Source: Nitrospiraceae bacterium UBA2600
GTDB lineage: Bacteria; Nitrospirota; Thermodesulfovibrionia; Thermodesulfovibrionales; Thermodesulfovibrionaceae
Direction: 5' to 3'
Assembly (NCBI GenBank): GCA_002339325.1
Contig: DDKK01000027.1
Location: 1 to 37,167, forward strand
DNA: 37,167 nt
Part shown: positions 17,030-24,985 of the stretch, in pieces
Layout of the letters: each line of letters starts with the position of its first letter
How positions within the stretch are numbered: the first letter of the stretch is position 1
The notes under the pieces: generated by a model
Seen by the model: only the letters and a program-made list of their open reading frames with translations
What the model was told of the DNA's origin: nothing
The model's database searches: none
Program-made: the position numbers and the translations under genes

Positions 17030-17986
17030 TTATTCTGCTTTTTCACCAGAGGCAGATATTTCCTCCTCCTTAAGAAGACGTTCCCAGTTTTTATCTATGG
17101 CTTGTTGAATAGCTTCAATCATCTGCTCTCTGCCGGGCTCAAAGATATGCTTAAATCTTCCCTGAGCCTTTAAAAATTCAACTATCGGTTTTTTCTCTTT
17201 TGGTTTGACTGTAACTCTTGTAACACCGTTTTCAACTTCATAGAGAGGCCAGAAACATGTCTCCACCGCCAGTCTGCTAAGTAAAATTGCGTCATCTGTC
17301 CTGCTTCTCCAGCCTCTGTTACAGGGTGTGAAGATGTTTATAAACTTAGCTCCCGGTGTTTCTATTGCTTTTCTTACTTTTTTCATTAAATCTGGCCAGT
17401 GGCTGGGAGATGCTTGTGCAACATAAGGTATTCCGTGAGCAGCCATTATTCTTGTTAGGTCTTTTCTCTGTTGGGGTTTCCCTGGTATTACTGCTCCTGC
17501 CGGGCATGTTGTTGTATCTGCAAAGGTTGGAGTAGCTCCAGAACGTTGAATACCCGTGTTCATATATGCCCCGTTGTCATAGCAGACATAAAGCATATCA
17601 TGACCCCGCTCCATTGCGCCAGATAGACTCTGAAAACCTATATCATAAGTGCCACCATCACCGCAGATGGCAATAAATTTAATATCCCTGTCAATTTTAC
17701 CCTGCTTCTTCAAAGCCCTATACATTGTTTCAACGCCAGAAAGAGTAGCGGCGGCATTTTCAAAGGCATTGTGAATCCAAGGAATTTTCCAGGCTGTGTA
17801 TGTTGATATACATGAAGAAACCTCAAGACATCCTGTAGAAGAAGCGGCAACAACAGGGTAATCACAGGCAGCAAGCAGAATCATTTTTACAACCGTAGGA
17901 GCTGCACAGCCTGCGCAAAGACGATGACCTGCGGTAAATCTTATCTCCTGTTTTGATAACTCTTTCAAATTAAGTGGTGTAGCCAT
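17030..17986 (-). CDS. porB: Pyruvate:ferredoxin oxidoreductase, beta subunit
   Basis: This 318-residue cytoplasmic subunit binds thiamine pyrophosphate and a 4Fe-4S cluster. It has GHRLCAGCAAP (Cys24, Cys27), a further cysteine in SSTGCLE, and one in the FTPCNRGW region. The TPP motif GDGGTYDIGFQSLSGAMERG runs to YDNGAYMNTGIQ. It catalyses CoA-dependent decarboxylation of pyruvate to acetyl-CoA with reduction of ferredoxin, or the reverse for carbon fixation. A different 2-oxoacid is possible, but the NTGIQRSGATP stretch fits pyruvate enzymes. It is last in the operon, 1 nt after porA. Confidence 0.93.
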   Translation of the reverse strand: MATPLNLKELSKQEIRFTAGHRLCAGCAAPTVVKMILLAACDYPVVAASSTGCLEVSSCISTYTAWKIPWIHNAFENAAATLSGVETMYRALKKQGKIDRDIKFIAICGDGGTYDIGFQSLSGAMERGHDMLYVCYDNGAYMNTGIQRSGATPTFADTTTCPAGAVIPGKPQQRKDLTRIMAAHGIPYVAQASPSHWPDLMKKVRKAIETPGAKFINIFTPCNRGWRSRTDDAILLSRLAVETCFWPLYEVENGVTRVTVKPKEKKPIVEFLKAQGRFKHIFEPGREQMIEAIQQAIDKNWERLLKEEEISASGEKAE

Positions 17987-17987
17987 T

Positions 17988-19169
17988 TTACTCCCTCACT
18001 CCTATGTATTCTTTTAAGCTACCTACCTTGCCAGTTTTAGCAATTTCCATCAGCTCTTCTATCACTTTAGCTGCTTGTTCTGGCATATAATCTCTTCCGC
18101 CAAGCCCATATATCCTGTTTATAAGTAAAGGTTTTTGCGAATAGTTACATAGACTTGCTGCAATGTCAAGGTAAAGAGGACCGTAAGAGCCACCAAAGGC
18201 ATCGGCTCTGTCAAGAACGCAAAGTGCTTTAAGATGTTTTAGAGCATTACCGATTTCCTCATATGGAAATGGTCTAAAAAGTCTTGGCTTTAATAGTCCT
18301 ACTTTCACTCCCCTCTGCCTGTATTCATCTATAACATCTTTTGTTGTTCCTGCCGCCGAATTTAAAATAACAATTCCTATCTCCGCATCTTCAAGCCTGT
18401 ATGCTTCAAAAAACCCATATTTTCTACCAGATATCTTCTCGAACTCTTCAGCTACCCTTAAGACAACTTGAGGAACTTTTTTATATGTTTCTGAATGGGC
18501 TTTTCTCACTTCGTGATAAAGGTCTGTGAGAATAAGTGGACCAAAGCTTTTGGGATTATCTACATCAAGCAAAGGAAACAGAGGCTTGTAGTCTCCAACA
18601 AAACTCTTAACTGTTTCGTCGTCGAGATACTCAATTCTTTCTATGGAGTGGCTTATTATAAAACCGTCATAGCAAACCATCACTGGAAGCCTGATATCCA
18701 TATCCTCAGCAATTCGGAAAGCCTGAATTGTATTGTCATATGCTTCCTGCGCATTTTCACTCCAAAGTTGAATCCAGCCACTGTCTCTTGCTCCCATTGC
18801 ATCGGAGTGGTCACAGTGTATATTAATCGGAGCAGAAAGGGCTCTGTTTACGACAGGCATTACAATGGGCAACCTGAAACCTGCAGCAATGAATAAAATC
18901 TCCCACATTAAAGCAAGTCCTTGGGAAGAGGTCGCTGTTGCTACTCTTCCTCCTGCTGCAGCCGCTCCTACACAGGCACTTAAGGCAGAATGCTCACTTT
19001 CAACCAAGATTAATTCTGTTTTAACTTGCCCGTTTGATACAAAAGAAGCAAATCTCTGCATAAGCTCTGTTTGAGGGGTAATGGGATAGGCTGCACATAC
19101 ATCGGGCTCTATCTGACGAAAGGCGTTTGCTACTGCTTCATTTCCTGTGACTGCTACAACCTTTGTCAT
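17988..19169 (-). CDS. porA: Pyruvate:ferredoxin oxidoreductase, alpha subunit
   Basis: This 393-residue subunit supplies the pyrimidine-binding and substrate side of the TPP site. The start TGNEAVANAFRQIEPDVCAAYPITPQT-type region is typical (seen: VCAAYPITPQTELM), then ESEHSALSACVGAAAAGGRVATATSSQG and HCDHSDAMGARDSGWIQ. The C-terminal domain has KPRLFRPFPYEEI. The ATG shares one base with the porD stop, so the four por genes are translationally linked. Confidence 0.93.
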   Translation of the reverse strand: MTKVVAVTGNEAVANAFRQIEPDVCAAYPITPQTELMQRFASFVSNGQVKTELILVESEHSALSACVGAAAAGGRVATATSSQGLALMWEILFIAAGFRLPIVMPVVNRALSAPINIHCDHSDAMGARDSGWIQLWSENAQEAYDNTIQAFRIAEDMDIRLPVMVCYDGFIISHSIERIEYLDDETVKSFVGDYKPLFPLLDVDNPKSFGPLILTDLYHEVRKAHSETYKKVPQVVLRVAEEFEKISGRKYGFFEAYRLEDAEIGIVILNSAAGTTKDVIDEYRQRGVKVGLLKPRLFRPFPYEEIGNALKHLKALCVLDRADAFGGSYGPLYLDIAASLCNYSQKPLLINRIYGLGGRDYMPEQAAKVIEELMEIAKTGKVGSLKEYIGVRE

Positions 19170-19459
19170 TATTTGACCTCCTCTTCCATTACAATTGCTT
19201 TATTACCCTTTTTCCCAGGACACTCAACAGCACATATACCACAGCCCTTACAGTAGTCGTAGTCGAATTCTCCTCTTTTACCATCTTTAACTTTTACCGA
19301 ATTGTCAGGACAATACAACCAGCAAAGAAGACAGTGTATACAGTTTTCCTCAATCCACTTTGGCCTATATGCCGCTCTCCAAGAGCCTGTTTTAATTTTC
19401 ATAGCACTTCCTGCCTCTAAAATTACCATTCCTGGCGGTATATCTTTCCATCCAATCAT
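19169..19459 (-). CDS. porD: Pyruvate:ferredoxin oxidoreductase, delta (ferredoxin) subunit
   Basis: This 96-residue 2[4Fe-4S] subunit has ligands Cys40, 43, 46, 50 (CIHCLLCWLYCP) and Cys70, 73, 76, 80 (CKGCGICAVECP). It carries electrons from the TPP/cluster centre of PorB to free ferredoxin. The N-terminal TGSWRAARP-like stretch (here TGSWRAAYRPKW) is typical. The ATG overlaps the porG stop by 4 nt. Confidence 0.93.
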   Translation of the reverse strand: MIGWKDIPPGMVILEAGSAMKIKTGSWRAAYRPKWIEENCIHCLLCWLYCPDNSVKVKDGKRGEFDYDYCKGCGICAVECPGKKGNKAIVMEEEVK

Positions 19460-20028
19460 CCTTCTCTCACCTCCTCGTAACCTCTCTTTACAGCAAGGAG
19501 GTTACCGTCTATTATTTTTTGAGAAAACTTTTTGCCAAAGCTTTTCCTTACATCCTCCAGAACAGTCTCAAGGCTTACAAGTCCTGTTACTCTGTTTAAA
19601 GCTCCAACCATAGGGGAATTAGGCATCGGTCTTCCAAAACAATCAATGGCAATCTTGGTAGCATCAACGACATAAAGCTTTTGTGAAGGCTTTAAATTAA
19701 GCTTTTTTCTTAATTCTGCAGGGTCTTTAGAGGAATTTATTATGAATTTAGTATCGTCTTTCGCACCTTCAGTCACATCAATACTTTCTATTAACGTGGG
19801 GTCTACTATTACGACCACATCTGGATTTGTGACAGGGCAGTGCATTCGTAGTTCGTTAGAGCTTATCCTGTTGTATGCTCTGAGGGGTGCACCTGCTCTT
19901 TCAGGTCCGTATTCTGGGAAAGCCTGAACATATCTACCACCGCTTAGGCAAGCATCGGCGAATACTTTAGCTGCTGTAACCGTTCCCTGTCCACCTCTAC
20001 CATGCCATCTTATCTCAACCTTTTCCAT
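19456..20028 (-). CDS. porG: Pyruvate:ferredoxin oxidoreductase, gamma subunit
   Basis: This 190-residue subunit begins EIRWHGRGGQGTVTAAKVFA, the gamma-domain hallmark, then YVQAFPEYGPERAGAPL. It helps bind CoA and organise the complex. First gene of porGDAB; GAGAGG precedes the ATG and a good promoter lies 30-60 nt upstream. Confidence 0.93.
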   Translation of the reverse strand: MEKVEIRWHGRGGQGTVTAAKVFADACLSGGRYVQAFPEYGPERAGAPLRAYNRISSNELRMHCPVTNPDVVVIVDPTLIESIDVTEGAKDDTKFIINSSKDPAELRKKLNLKPSQKLYVVDATKIAIDCFGRPMPNSPMVGALNRVTGLVSLETVLEDVRKSFGKKFSQKIIDGNLLAVKRGYEEVREG

Positions 20029-20058
20029 GAGACACCTCTCAAGTAAAAATTTTTAACT

Positions 20059-20087
20059 ATTTTAACAAAATCTTAACAAATTCTCAA
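20059..20087 (-). promoter_or_regulatory. Promoter of the porGDAB operon
   Basis: TTGAGA (20082-20087, minus strand) and TAAAAT (20059-20064) are 17 nt apart. Transcription should begin about 24 nt before the porG ATG. The spacer holds a repeated TTGTTAA unit, of unknown meaning. Confidence 0.65.
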
Positions 20088-20153
20088 GTTTTTTTTATAG
20101 ATTAATAAAAATAATAAATAGGCCTATAAATACTTTCAATTTAAAGAAATTTT

Positions 20154-20762
20154 CTATTTTTCAATCTTGTTTTTGTTTATAAAACGGTATGAGTAGTAAA
20201 CAATCAGGGCAACAATTAATGCTAATATCACAAGTCCTACAAGGTATTCCATGAAAATCATTCCCTTCTTAATATTTTCAAGAAATTTTCCACCTATGAA
20301 GCCTGCGGAGACCATTATTGAAAGCACTACAGCAGAACCAAAGGCATCAATTAGAAGAAATTTCCTTACTGATACTCTTGTAATGCCTGCGAGAATGAAA
20401 GCTTGCGCCCTGAAGCCAATTAACAACCTTGCCAATAACATAATTAAAGTGCTATGACGAATAAACTTCTGCTCAAGAAAGTAAAATCTGGAAGGAGAGA
20501 GAATTTTACTAAATCTTTTATTCAAAACAATTCTTCTGCCAAACTTTCTGCCGCTATAGTAAAGCAAAAAATCAGAGACCAACAAACCCACATAGGAAGT
20601 AATTACTGCTGGAACAGGTTGAATTATATCAAAAGATATCAGCATCCCACAGGCAATGAGAATTAAGTCTTCAGGAAAAAATGGAACACCAATTCCTCCC
20701 AGAATAAGAAGTATAAATAATCCAGGATAGGAAAACTTAGCGATAAATGAATATGAATCCAT
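20154..20762 (-). CDS. DedA family membrane protein
   Basis: This 202-residue integral membrane protein has the conserved N-terminal FPEDLILIACGML, YVGLLVSDFLLYYSGRKFG in the middle and a re-entrant arm with LLARLLIGFRAQAFILAGI. Relatives act as undecaprenyl-phosphate or lipid flippases, or in membrane potential homeostasis; which one applies cannot be told. There is no Shine-Dalgarno; the ATG is 12 nt behind the 3' end of tRNA-Ser, and no separate -10 is visible. It is probably co-transcribed with the tRNA. Confidence 0.85.
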   Translation of the reverse strand: MDSYSFIAKFSYPGLFILLILGGIGVPFFPEDLILIACGMLISFDIIQPVPAVITSYVGLLVSDFLLYYSGRKFGRRIVLNKRFSKILSPSRFYFLEQKFIRHSTLIMLLARLLIGFRAQAFILAGITRVSVRKFLLIDAFGSAVVLSIMVSAGFIGGKFLENIKKGMIFMEYLVGLVILALIVALIVYYSYRFINKNKIEK

Positions 20763-20774
20763 TGTAGAAAGAAA

Positions 20775-20865
20775 CGGAGAGGCAGGGATTCGAACCCTGG
20801 GTAGAGCTTTTGGCCCTACAACCGCTTAGCAGGCGGCTGCCTTCGACCGACTCGGCCACCTCTCC
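20775..20865 (-). tRNA. tRNA-Ser (GCT)
   Basis: Acceptor GGAGAGG pairs with CCTCTCC, the anticodon loop CTGCTAA carries GCT, and a long extra arm (TAGGGC...GCTCTA) marks a class II tRNA. The T arm CAGGG-TTCGAAT-CCCTG is perfect. CCA is not encoded. Confidence 0.95.
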
Positions 20866-20879
20866 AAGCTTAATGGTTA

Positions 20880-20909
20880 ATAATAGCATTCTTTACCTGA
20901 TTCTTGCAA
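20880..20909 (-). promoter_or_regulatory. Possible promoter of tRNA-Ser/dedA
   Basis: TTGCAA (20904-20909, minus strand) and TATTAT (20880-20885) are 18 nt apart, 14 nt before the tRNA. The -35 lies in the last codons of the chemoreceptor gene. Confidence 0.45.
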
Positions 20910-22524
20910 GGTAACCACTTTTAATCTGGTCTAACAGTCTCATGAGCTTTTCACTGTTCTTTGCCATCTCATCCATAAGCTTTCTTACCCTCTCATGTTC
21001 ACCTGCATTGTGAGCAATAACTATGTCTTTGCCAATTAAATGACAGGCTCTGTGTATATCCTCTATTTCTCTGAAACCAGCGATATCTTTGAACTTTTGA
21101 CCTTCTTCGCTATGATACCATTTTCCAAAACCGCAAGACTTATAATCGGCAAGTCTTTCAGGGTCTAATCTGTCTATACCTCTTAGATGAGCATGAATTC
21201 TAACCATCATTCGTTCATGGTCTCCTTTGAATATGTCAAAAATCATCTCCTGCGTCTTCTTGGTCTTTACAACAGAGGCAGTATGCCTGAGGTCTGAGGA
21301 GATATGAAGAATTTCATAGGCATCCTTAACTATAATTTCGGCCAACTTTTCTATCTCTGAGGCTATCCTTGCGCTTTCTTCAATATTTCTTGCCACTTCC
21401 TCACTGGCTGCAGATTGCTCTTCCACTGCTGTGGCAATCTGCGTTATCTGGTCTTTCACTTTTATTACGGAAGAGACAATCTCTCCAAGGGAATCTCCTA
21501 TAATGTTTACAGCCTCTGTAACTTCTTTAACTTCCTTGAGTTCTCTGTTCATTGACTGAGCTGTCTCGGAAGTGTCTCTCTGTATTAATCCTATCTTATT
21601 TGCTATTTCCTCAGTGGCTTTAATAGTTCTTTCAGCAAGTTTACGCACTTCGTCAGCTACTACTGCAAATCCTCTGCCCTGCTCTCCTGCCCTTGCTGCC
21701 TCAATTGCAGCATTAAGGGCAAGCAGATTTGTCTGGTCTGCGATATCTTTAATTACCGTTACTATTTCTCCAATTTCCGAGGCACTGTTATTTAATTTTG
21801 TAATCATCTGACCTAATTCATTAGTTGTTTCATAGACAGTGTTAACTTTCCTTACAGCTATCTGAGCAGTATCCTGTCCTTTCTTTGCCATCTCCATGGC
21901 CTCTGAGGCTGTTTCAGAAGCTTTAGAAGCATTGTTGGCGATATCTGTTATTGTCTGAGTCATCTCTTCAGCAGCAGTTGCTATCTGATTAGCCTGCTGA
22001 GATTGCTTTTTAGATGCCTCAATGGTGTCATTTATTATGTGATTACATTTGTCCACAGACATAGCAAGCCTTTGAGAATAATCAAGAGATTTATCCGTAA
22101 GATTAATAAAAGCGTGAAGAACCTTGTTGGCACTCTGGGCAAGCCTGCCGATTACATCAACTCTGTCTTTAAATTCTATGGTGACTGTTAAATCTCCTTC
22201 GGCAATTCTTTGAAGAGTTCTATCAAGAAGATTTAAAGGTCTGTGGGTAATCATGTAGGTTACATAAACAATAGCAGAGGAAGCGATGATACCGAGAAAA
22301 CCCAGGATGGCAAAGGCAAGCTGAAGGTTTGTGACTTCCTTTTTAATCTGTTCTGGAATCTCCTTTGAACCAAAATAAGCCACCGTATCTTTCACAATCC
22401 AGTAAACTCCGTATCCTGTGACCAAAACCGTAGCGATGATACCAAAAGTAATTGCAATAGCAAGAGGCAAAATCATCTTCCAGCGGAGCTTAATTTTTCT
22501 GTCCAATTCTCTTAAAAAATTCAT
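20893..22524 (-). CDS. Methyl-accepting chemotaxis protein with C-terminal CZB domain
   Basis: I choose the ATG at 22524 (543 residues), with GGAGGGGGG directly before it. Two hydrophobic helices (about 18-45 and 68-92) flank a very short periplasmic loop, so there is no outer ligand-binding domain. A HAMP domain (about 92-145) and the signalling hairpin follow; the tip includes NLLALNAAIEAARAGEQGRG and VVADEVRKLAERT. The last ~130 residues are a CZB zinc-binding domain with HAHLRG, CGFGKWYHSEEG and IHRACH. CZB domains sense zinc or oxidants in the cytoplasm. It is coupled to the YchF-like gene by a small overlap of that stop with the ribosome binding site region. Confidence 0.9.
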   Translation of the reverse strand: MNFLRELDRKIKLRWKMILPLAIAITFGIIATVLVTGYGVYWIVKDTVAYFGSKEIPEQIKKEVTNLQLAFAILGFLGIIASSAIVYVTYMITHRPLNLLDRTLQRIAEGDLTVTIEFKDRVDVIGRLAQSANKVLHAFINLTDKSLDYSQRLAMSVDKCNHIINDTIEASKKQSQQANQIATAAEEMTQTITDIANNASKASETASEAMEMAKKGQDTAQIAVRKVNTVYETTNELGQMITKLNNSASEIGEIVTVIKDIADQTNLLALNAAIEAARAGEQGRGFAVVADEVRKLAERTIKATEEIANKIGLIQRDTSETAQSMNRELKEVKEVTEAVNIIGDSLGEIVSSVIKVKDQITQIATAVEEQSAASEEVARNIEESARIASEIEKLAEIIVKDAYEILHISSDLRHTASVVKTKKTQEMIFDIFKGDHERMMVRIHAHLRGIDRLDPERLADYKSCGFGKWYHSEEGQKFKDIAGFREIEDIHRACHLIGKDIVIAHNAGEHERVRKLMDEMAKNSEKLMRLLDQIKSGYLARIR

Positions 22525-22535
22525 GTCCCCCCTCC

Positions 22536-23585
22536 TCATACTTTAAATCTAAATGTTATTATATCACCGTCTTTCACCTCGTATTCTTTGCCTTCAAGCC
22601 TTAAAACTCCCTTCTGTCTGGCAAGATTAATATCGCCATTTAGAAGGATAAAATCATCATAAGATATTACTTCTGCTCTTATAAAGCCCCTTTGAATGTC
22701 CGAATGAATCTTACCAGCGGCATACAGAGCCTTTGTTCCTCTTTTTATACTCCAAGCCCTTACTTCCTGCGGTCCTGCTGTGAAAAAAGATATGTAATTC
22801 AGAACTTCATAGGCCTTTCTTATAACCTTTTTACTTACTGGCTCATCAATGCCCATGGCTTCAAGAAAACTGTTGATTTCCTCTTCAGGCAACTGGGCTA
22901 TTTCATTTTCAAGAGTTCCGCATATAATTGTATAGCTGGAATCGGAGAGTTTTTGTTCGTTGAATGTTTTTTCATCGACGTTAATTACTGCAAAGGAGGG
23001 TTTTAAACTTATGAAGTTGAGATGCCTTATCTCTGCCAACTGTTCTTCAGCAAGTGCCAGTTCTTTTAAGGCCTTTCCTTCTTCTAAATGATTCTTAAAA
23101 AACTCAAGAACATCTCGCTCCTTTTGATTTATTTTCTGGCCTTTTTTTCGCTGTTCTTCCATTCGCTCAATTCTCTTAGTTACAAGGTCTAAGTCAATCA
23201 TTAAAAATTCATATTCCAGCTCCGTTAGGTCTCTGAGGGGATTGATAAGGTCGAACTGGTATGGAACAGAGAGGTCATCAAAACCTCTTAATACGTAAAT
23301 CAAAGCATCGGCATCGTATATCTCTCTGATTAATCTTGAGTTGTGAGAAAAATTATTCTTAATAAATCCTGCTGTATCAACACATTCAACAGTAGCAAAG
23401 GTAGTTTTTTTAGGGTTAACAATCTCGCTTAACTTTCTAAGTCTCGGGTCTTCAACTTTAAGTATGCCCTTATGGACTACATCAGCAGAGGTCATGCAGG
23501 AAGCGGTCTCTATTTTTTGATGTGTCATTGCATTGAAAATTGTTGTTTTGCCAGAGTTAGAGAAACCTACAAGGGCTATTTTCAT
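22536..23585 (-). CDS. YchF-like (Obg-type) P-loop NTPase with TGS domain, divergent
   Basis: This 349-residue protein has a P-loop GFSNSGKTT (residues 7-15), switch II VDTAG (69-73) and the nucleotide-base motif NVDE at 202-205. NxxE in place of NKxD is the mark of ATP-preferring YchF proteins. The C-terminal TGS region (FFTAGPQEVRAWSI, AAGKIHSDIQRGFIRAE, YEVKDGDIITFRF) matches YchF closely. The N-terminal half is divergent (GFSNSG instead of GLPNVG, GLGN loop missing), so it may be a paralogue of the housekeeping YchF, which is why no symbol is given. Family members bind ribosomes. It overlaps its neighbour upstream by 4 nt. Confidence 0.8.
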   Translation of the reverse strand: MKIALVGFSNSGKTTIFNAMTHQKIETASCMTSADVVHKGILKVEDPRLRKLSEIVNPKKTTFATVECVDTAGFIKNNFSHNSRLIREIYDADALIYVLRGFDDLSVPYQFDLINPLRDLTELEYEFLMIDLDLVTKRIERMEEQRKKGQKINQKERDVLEFFKNHLEEGKALKELALAEEQLAEIRHLNFISLKPSFAVINVDEKTFNEQKLSDSSYTIICGTLENEIAQLPEEEINSFLEAMGIDEPVSKKVIRKAYEVLNYISFFTAGPQEVRAWSIKRGTKALYAAGKIHSDIQRGFIRAEVISYDDFILLNGDINLARQKGVLRLEGKEYEVKDGDIITFRFKV

Positions 23586-23845
23586 ATTCTACCTTCGAGG
23601 AAATTCTTTATTATTACCATTGCCTGAGAGATTCTCTGAAGCTTCATATTTCTCTTACGAATTTTCAAAGCATCATTAAAAGGAAAAGGTTCAGCCCTGA
23701 TTTGTCTGTCTTTCTTTATCAAAATATCAAGAAGTTCCCTTAGCTCTATATCCCGAAATTTCTTGCAGAAAATTGGATTGACAGAAGTAAAGCCTTCTGC
23801 TATATCATTGGCTATAGCTGATAGAGATTTACTCCTTCCCTCCAT
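23582..23845 (-). CDS. Small hypothetical protein between tatC and the YchF-like gene
   Basis: This 87-residue frame has a clear AGAGGG site before its ATG, overlaps the tatC end by 17 nt and the YchF-like start by 4 nt. The tight packing suggests it is real. The protein is basic and probably mostly helical (KKFRDIELRELLDILIKK, then FNDALKIRKRNMKLQR), with one cysteine, no signal peptide and no membrane segment. I do not recognise a family. Confidence 0.65.
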   Translation of the reverse strand: MEGRSKSLSAIANDIAEGFTSVNPIFCKKFRDIELRELLDILIKKDRQIRAEPFPFNDALKIRKRNMKLQRISQAMVIIKNFLEGRI

Positions 23846-24623
23846 TGCCCTCTTCTCTTTTTCTGTTTAGTATAATTGAAACCCATATTCCTATCTCATA
23901 TAGAATTATCATCGGTACTGCCATAAGGGTCTGATTAAAAGCATCCGGTGTAGGAGTTATAATTGCTGCCACAATAAAGGCAAGCAATATGGCAAGCCTT
24001 CTGTATTTTTTAAGAGTTTGGGGCGTAATCAATCCCATTCTTGTGGTTATGACAATTAAAACGGGCAATTCAAAGACAAAACCAAAGGCCAGTAAAAACT
24101 TCAACAAAAAATCAATATACAATCCCACAGAAAGCATCGGCATCAGAAAATCTCCGACTTTGTAGTTTAGAAGAAAACTCATAGCAAAAGGTAAGACGAT
24201 TAAATAACAGAAGGTTACTCCCACGAGAAAAAGACCGGTTGCAGCAAGAACAAAGGGAAGAACATATTTCTTCTCATGTGAATAAAGGCCTGGAGAGATG
24301 AATTTCCATATTTCATAGAATATAACGGGTATGGTGAGAATAAAGCCACTTACGAGGGCTATCTTCATGTTCATCCAGAAGGCTTCGGCAGGACCTAAAA
24401 ATATAAGCTTTGTATTCTGCAGTTTCTGTTCGGGGACAAAAACTAAACCTTCTTTTAATGAAAACTGAGGAGAATAATTTAGCGGAAATAGCAAAAGCTC
24501 AAAGATGGCCTCTGACTGACTGAAGGTTATTATAAAAGCAACAACAAGAGCAACAAGGCAGATTACTATTCTCTTTCTCAGTTCTGAGAGATGTTCCACC
24601 AATGACATTTTTTGTTCTTCCAT
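23829..24623 (-). CDS. tatC: Twin-arginine translocase subunit TatC
   Basis: This 264-residue protein with six transmembrane helices starts MSLVEHLSELRKRIVICL (after six residues), the family hallmark, with FLTPGE-like periplasmic loop replaced by LGPAEAFWMNMKIAL, then YEIWKFISPGLYSHEKKYV. It recognises twin-arginine signal peptides and exports folded proteins, commonly molybdenum enzymes such as formate dehydrogenase. GGAGTAGGGATGA precedes the ATG, 6 nt after tatA. Confidence 0.95.
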   Translation of the reverse strand: MEEQKMSLVEHLSELRKRIVICLVALVVAFIITFSQSEAIFELLLFPLNYSPQFSLKEGLVFVPEQKLQNTKLIFLGPAEAFWMNMKIALVSGFILTIPVIFYEIWKFISPGLYSHEKKYVLPFVLAATGLFLVGVTFCYLIVLPFAMSFLLNYKVGDFLMPMLSVGLYIDFLLKFLLAFGFVFELPVLIVITTRMGLITPQTLKKYRRLAILLAFIVAAIITPTPDAFNQTLMAVPMIILYEIGIWVSIILNRKREEGNGGKE

Positions 24624-24629
24624 TCATCC

Positions 24630-24950
24630 CTACTCCTTTTTCTCTATCTCTCTTTTAGCAACCTTCTCAATGTGTTTATCTATCCTTAAATCTTCAAGAG
24701 AAGGCATATCCTTGAAAAGTTCGTTTTTTAGTTCAAGAGGGTTTTTTATATCCTTTTTTGCCTCATCAACCTTTTCCTTAACTTCATCTATCTCCTTCTC
24801 CATCTCAGACTTAGCACTTTGAAAAGCTTTCTTTATCTCATTCATTGTTTTTCCAAGAGTATAGCCAAGTTCAGGTAGTCTTTTGGGCCCAAAAACAAGT
24901 AAAGCCACAATGAATATTACGATTAACTCTTGAATTCCAAGGTCAAACAT
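24630..24950 (-). CDS. tatA: Twin-arginine translocase TatA/TatB-type protein
   Basis: This 106-residue protein has an N-terminal membrane helix (ELIVIFIVALLVFGP, residues 8-22), the hinge FGPKRLPELGYTLG, an amphipathic helix and a charged tail rich in E and K. It forms the pore with TatC. Only one such gene is seen here; the N-terminal FDLGIQELIVI looks TatB-like and the tail is long, so it may serve both roles or be TatB. There is no Shine-Dalgarno and a TATAAT lies 6 nt before the ATG. Confidence 0.9.
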   Translation of the reverse strand: MFDLGIQELIVIFIVALLVFGPKRLPELGYTLGKTMNEIKKAFQSAKSEMEKEIDEVKEKVDEAKKDIKNPLELKNELFKDMPSLEDLRIDKHIEKVAKREIEKKE

Positions 24951-24956
24951 AGGATT

Positions 24957-24985
24957 ATTATAACATTAATCATTTGTGTCTACAA
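24957..24985 (-). promoter_or_regulatory. Promoter of the tat operon, predicted leaderless start
   Basis: TTGTAG (24980-24985, minus strand) and TATAAT (24957-24962) are 17 nt apart, with TGT before the -10 (extended -10). Only AATCCT lies between the -10 and the tatA ATG, so transcription should begin at or within a base of the start codon. Confidence 0.65.

Noticed and set aside
20065..20081. Direct repeat TTGTTAA within the por promoter spacer as a regulator site
   Set aside because: The units are short and AT-rich, in a region where such repeats arise easily by chance.
20100..20150. Palindrome ATAGGCCTAT after dedA as a terminator
   Set aside because: It has no loop and only a poor T tract; a stable terminator fold is not apparent.
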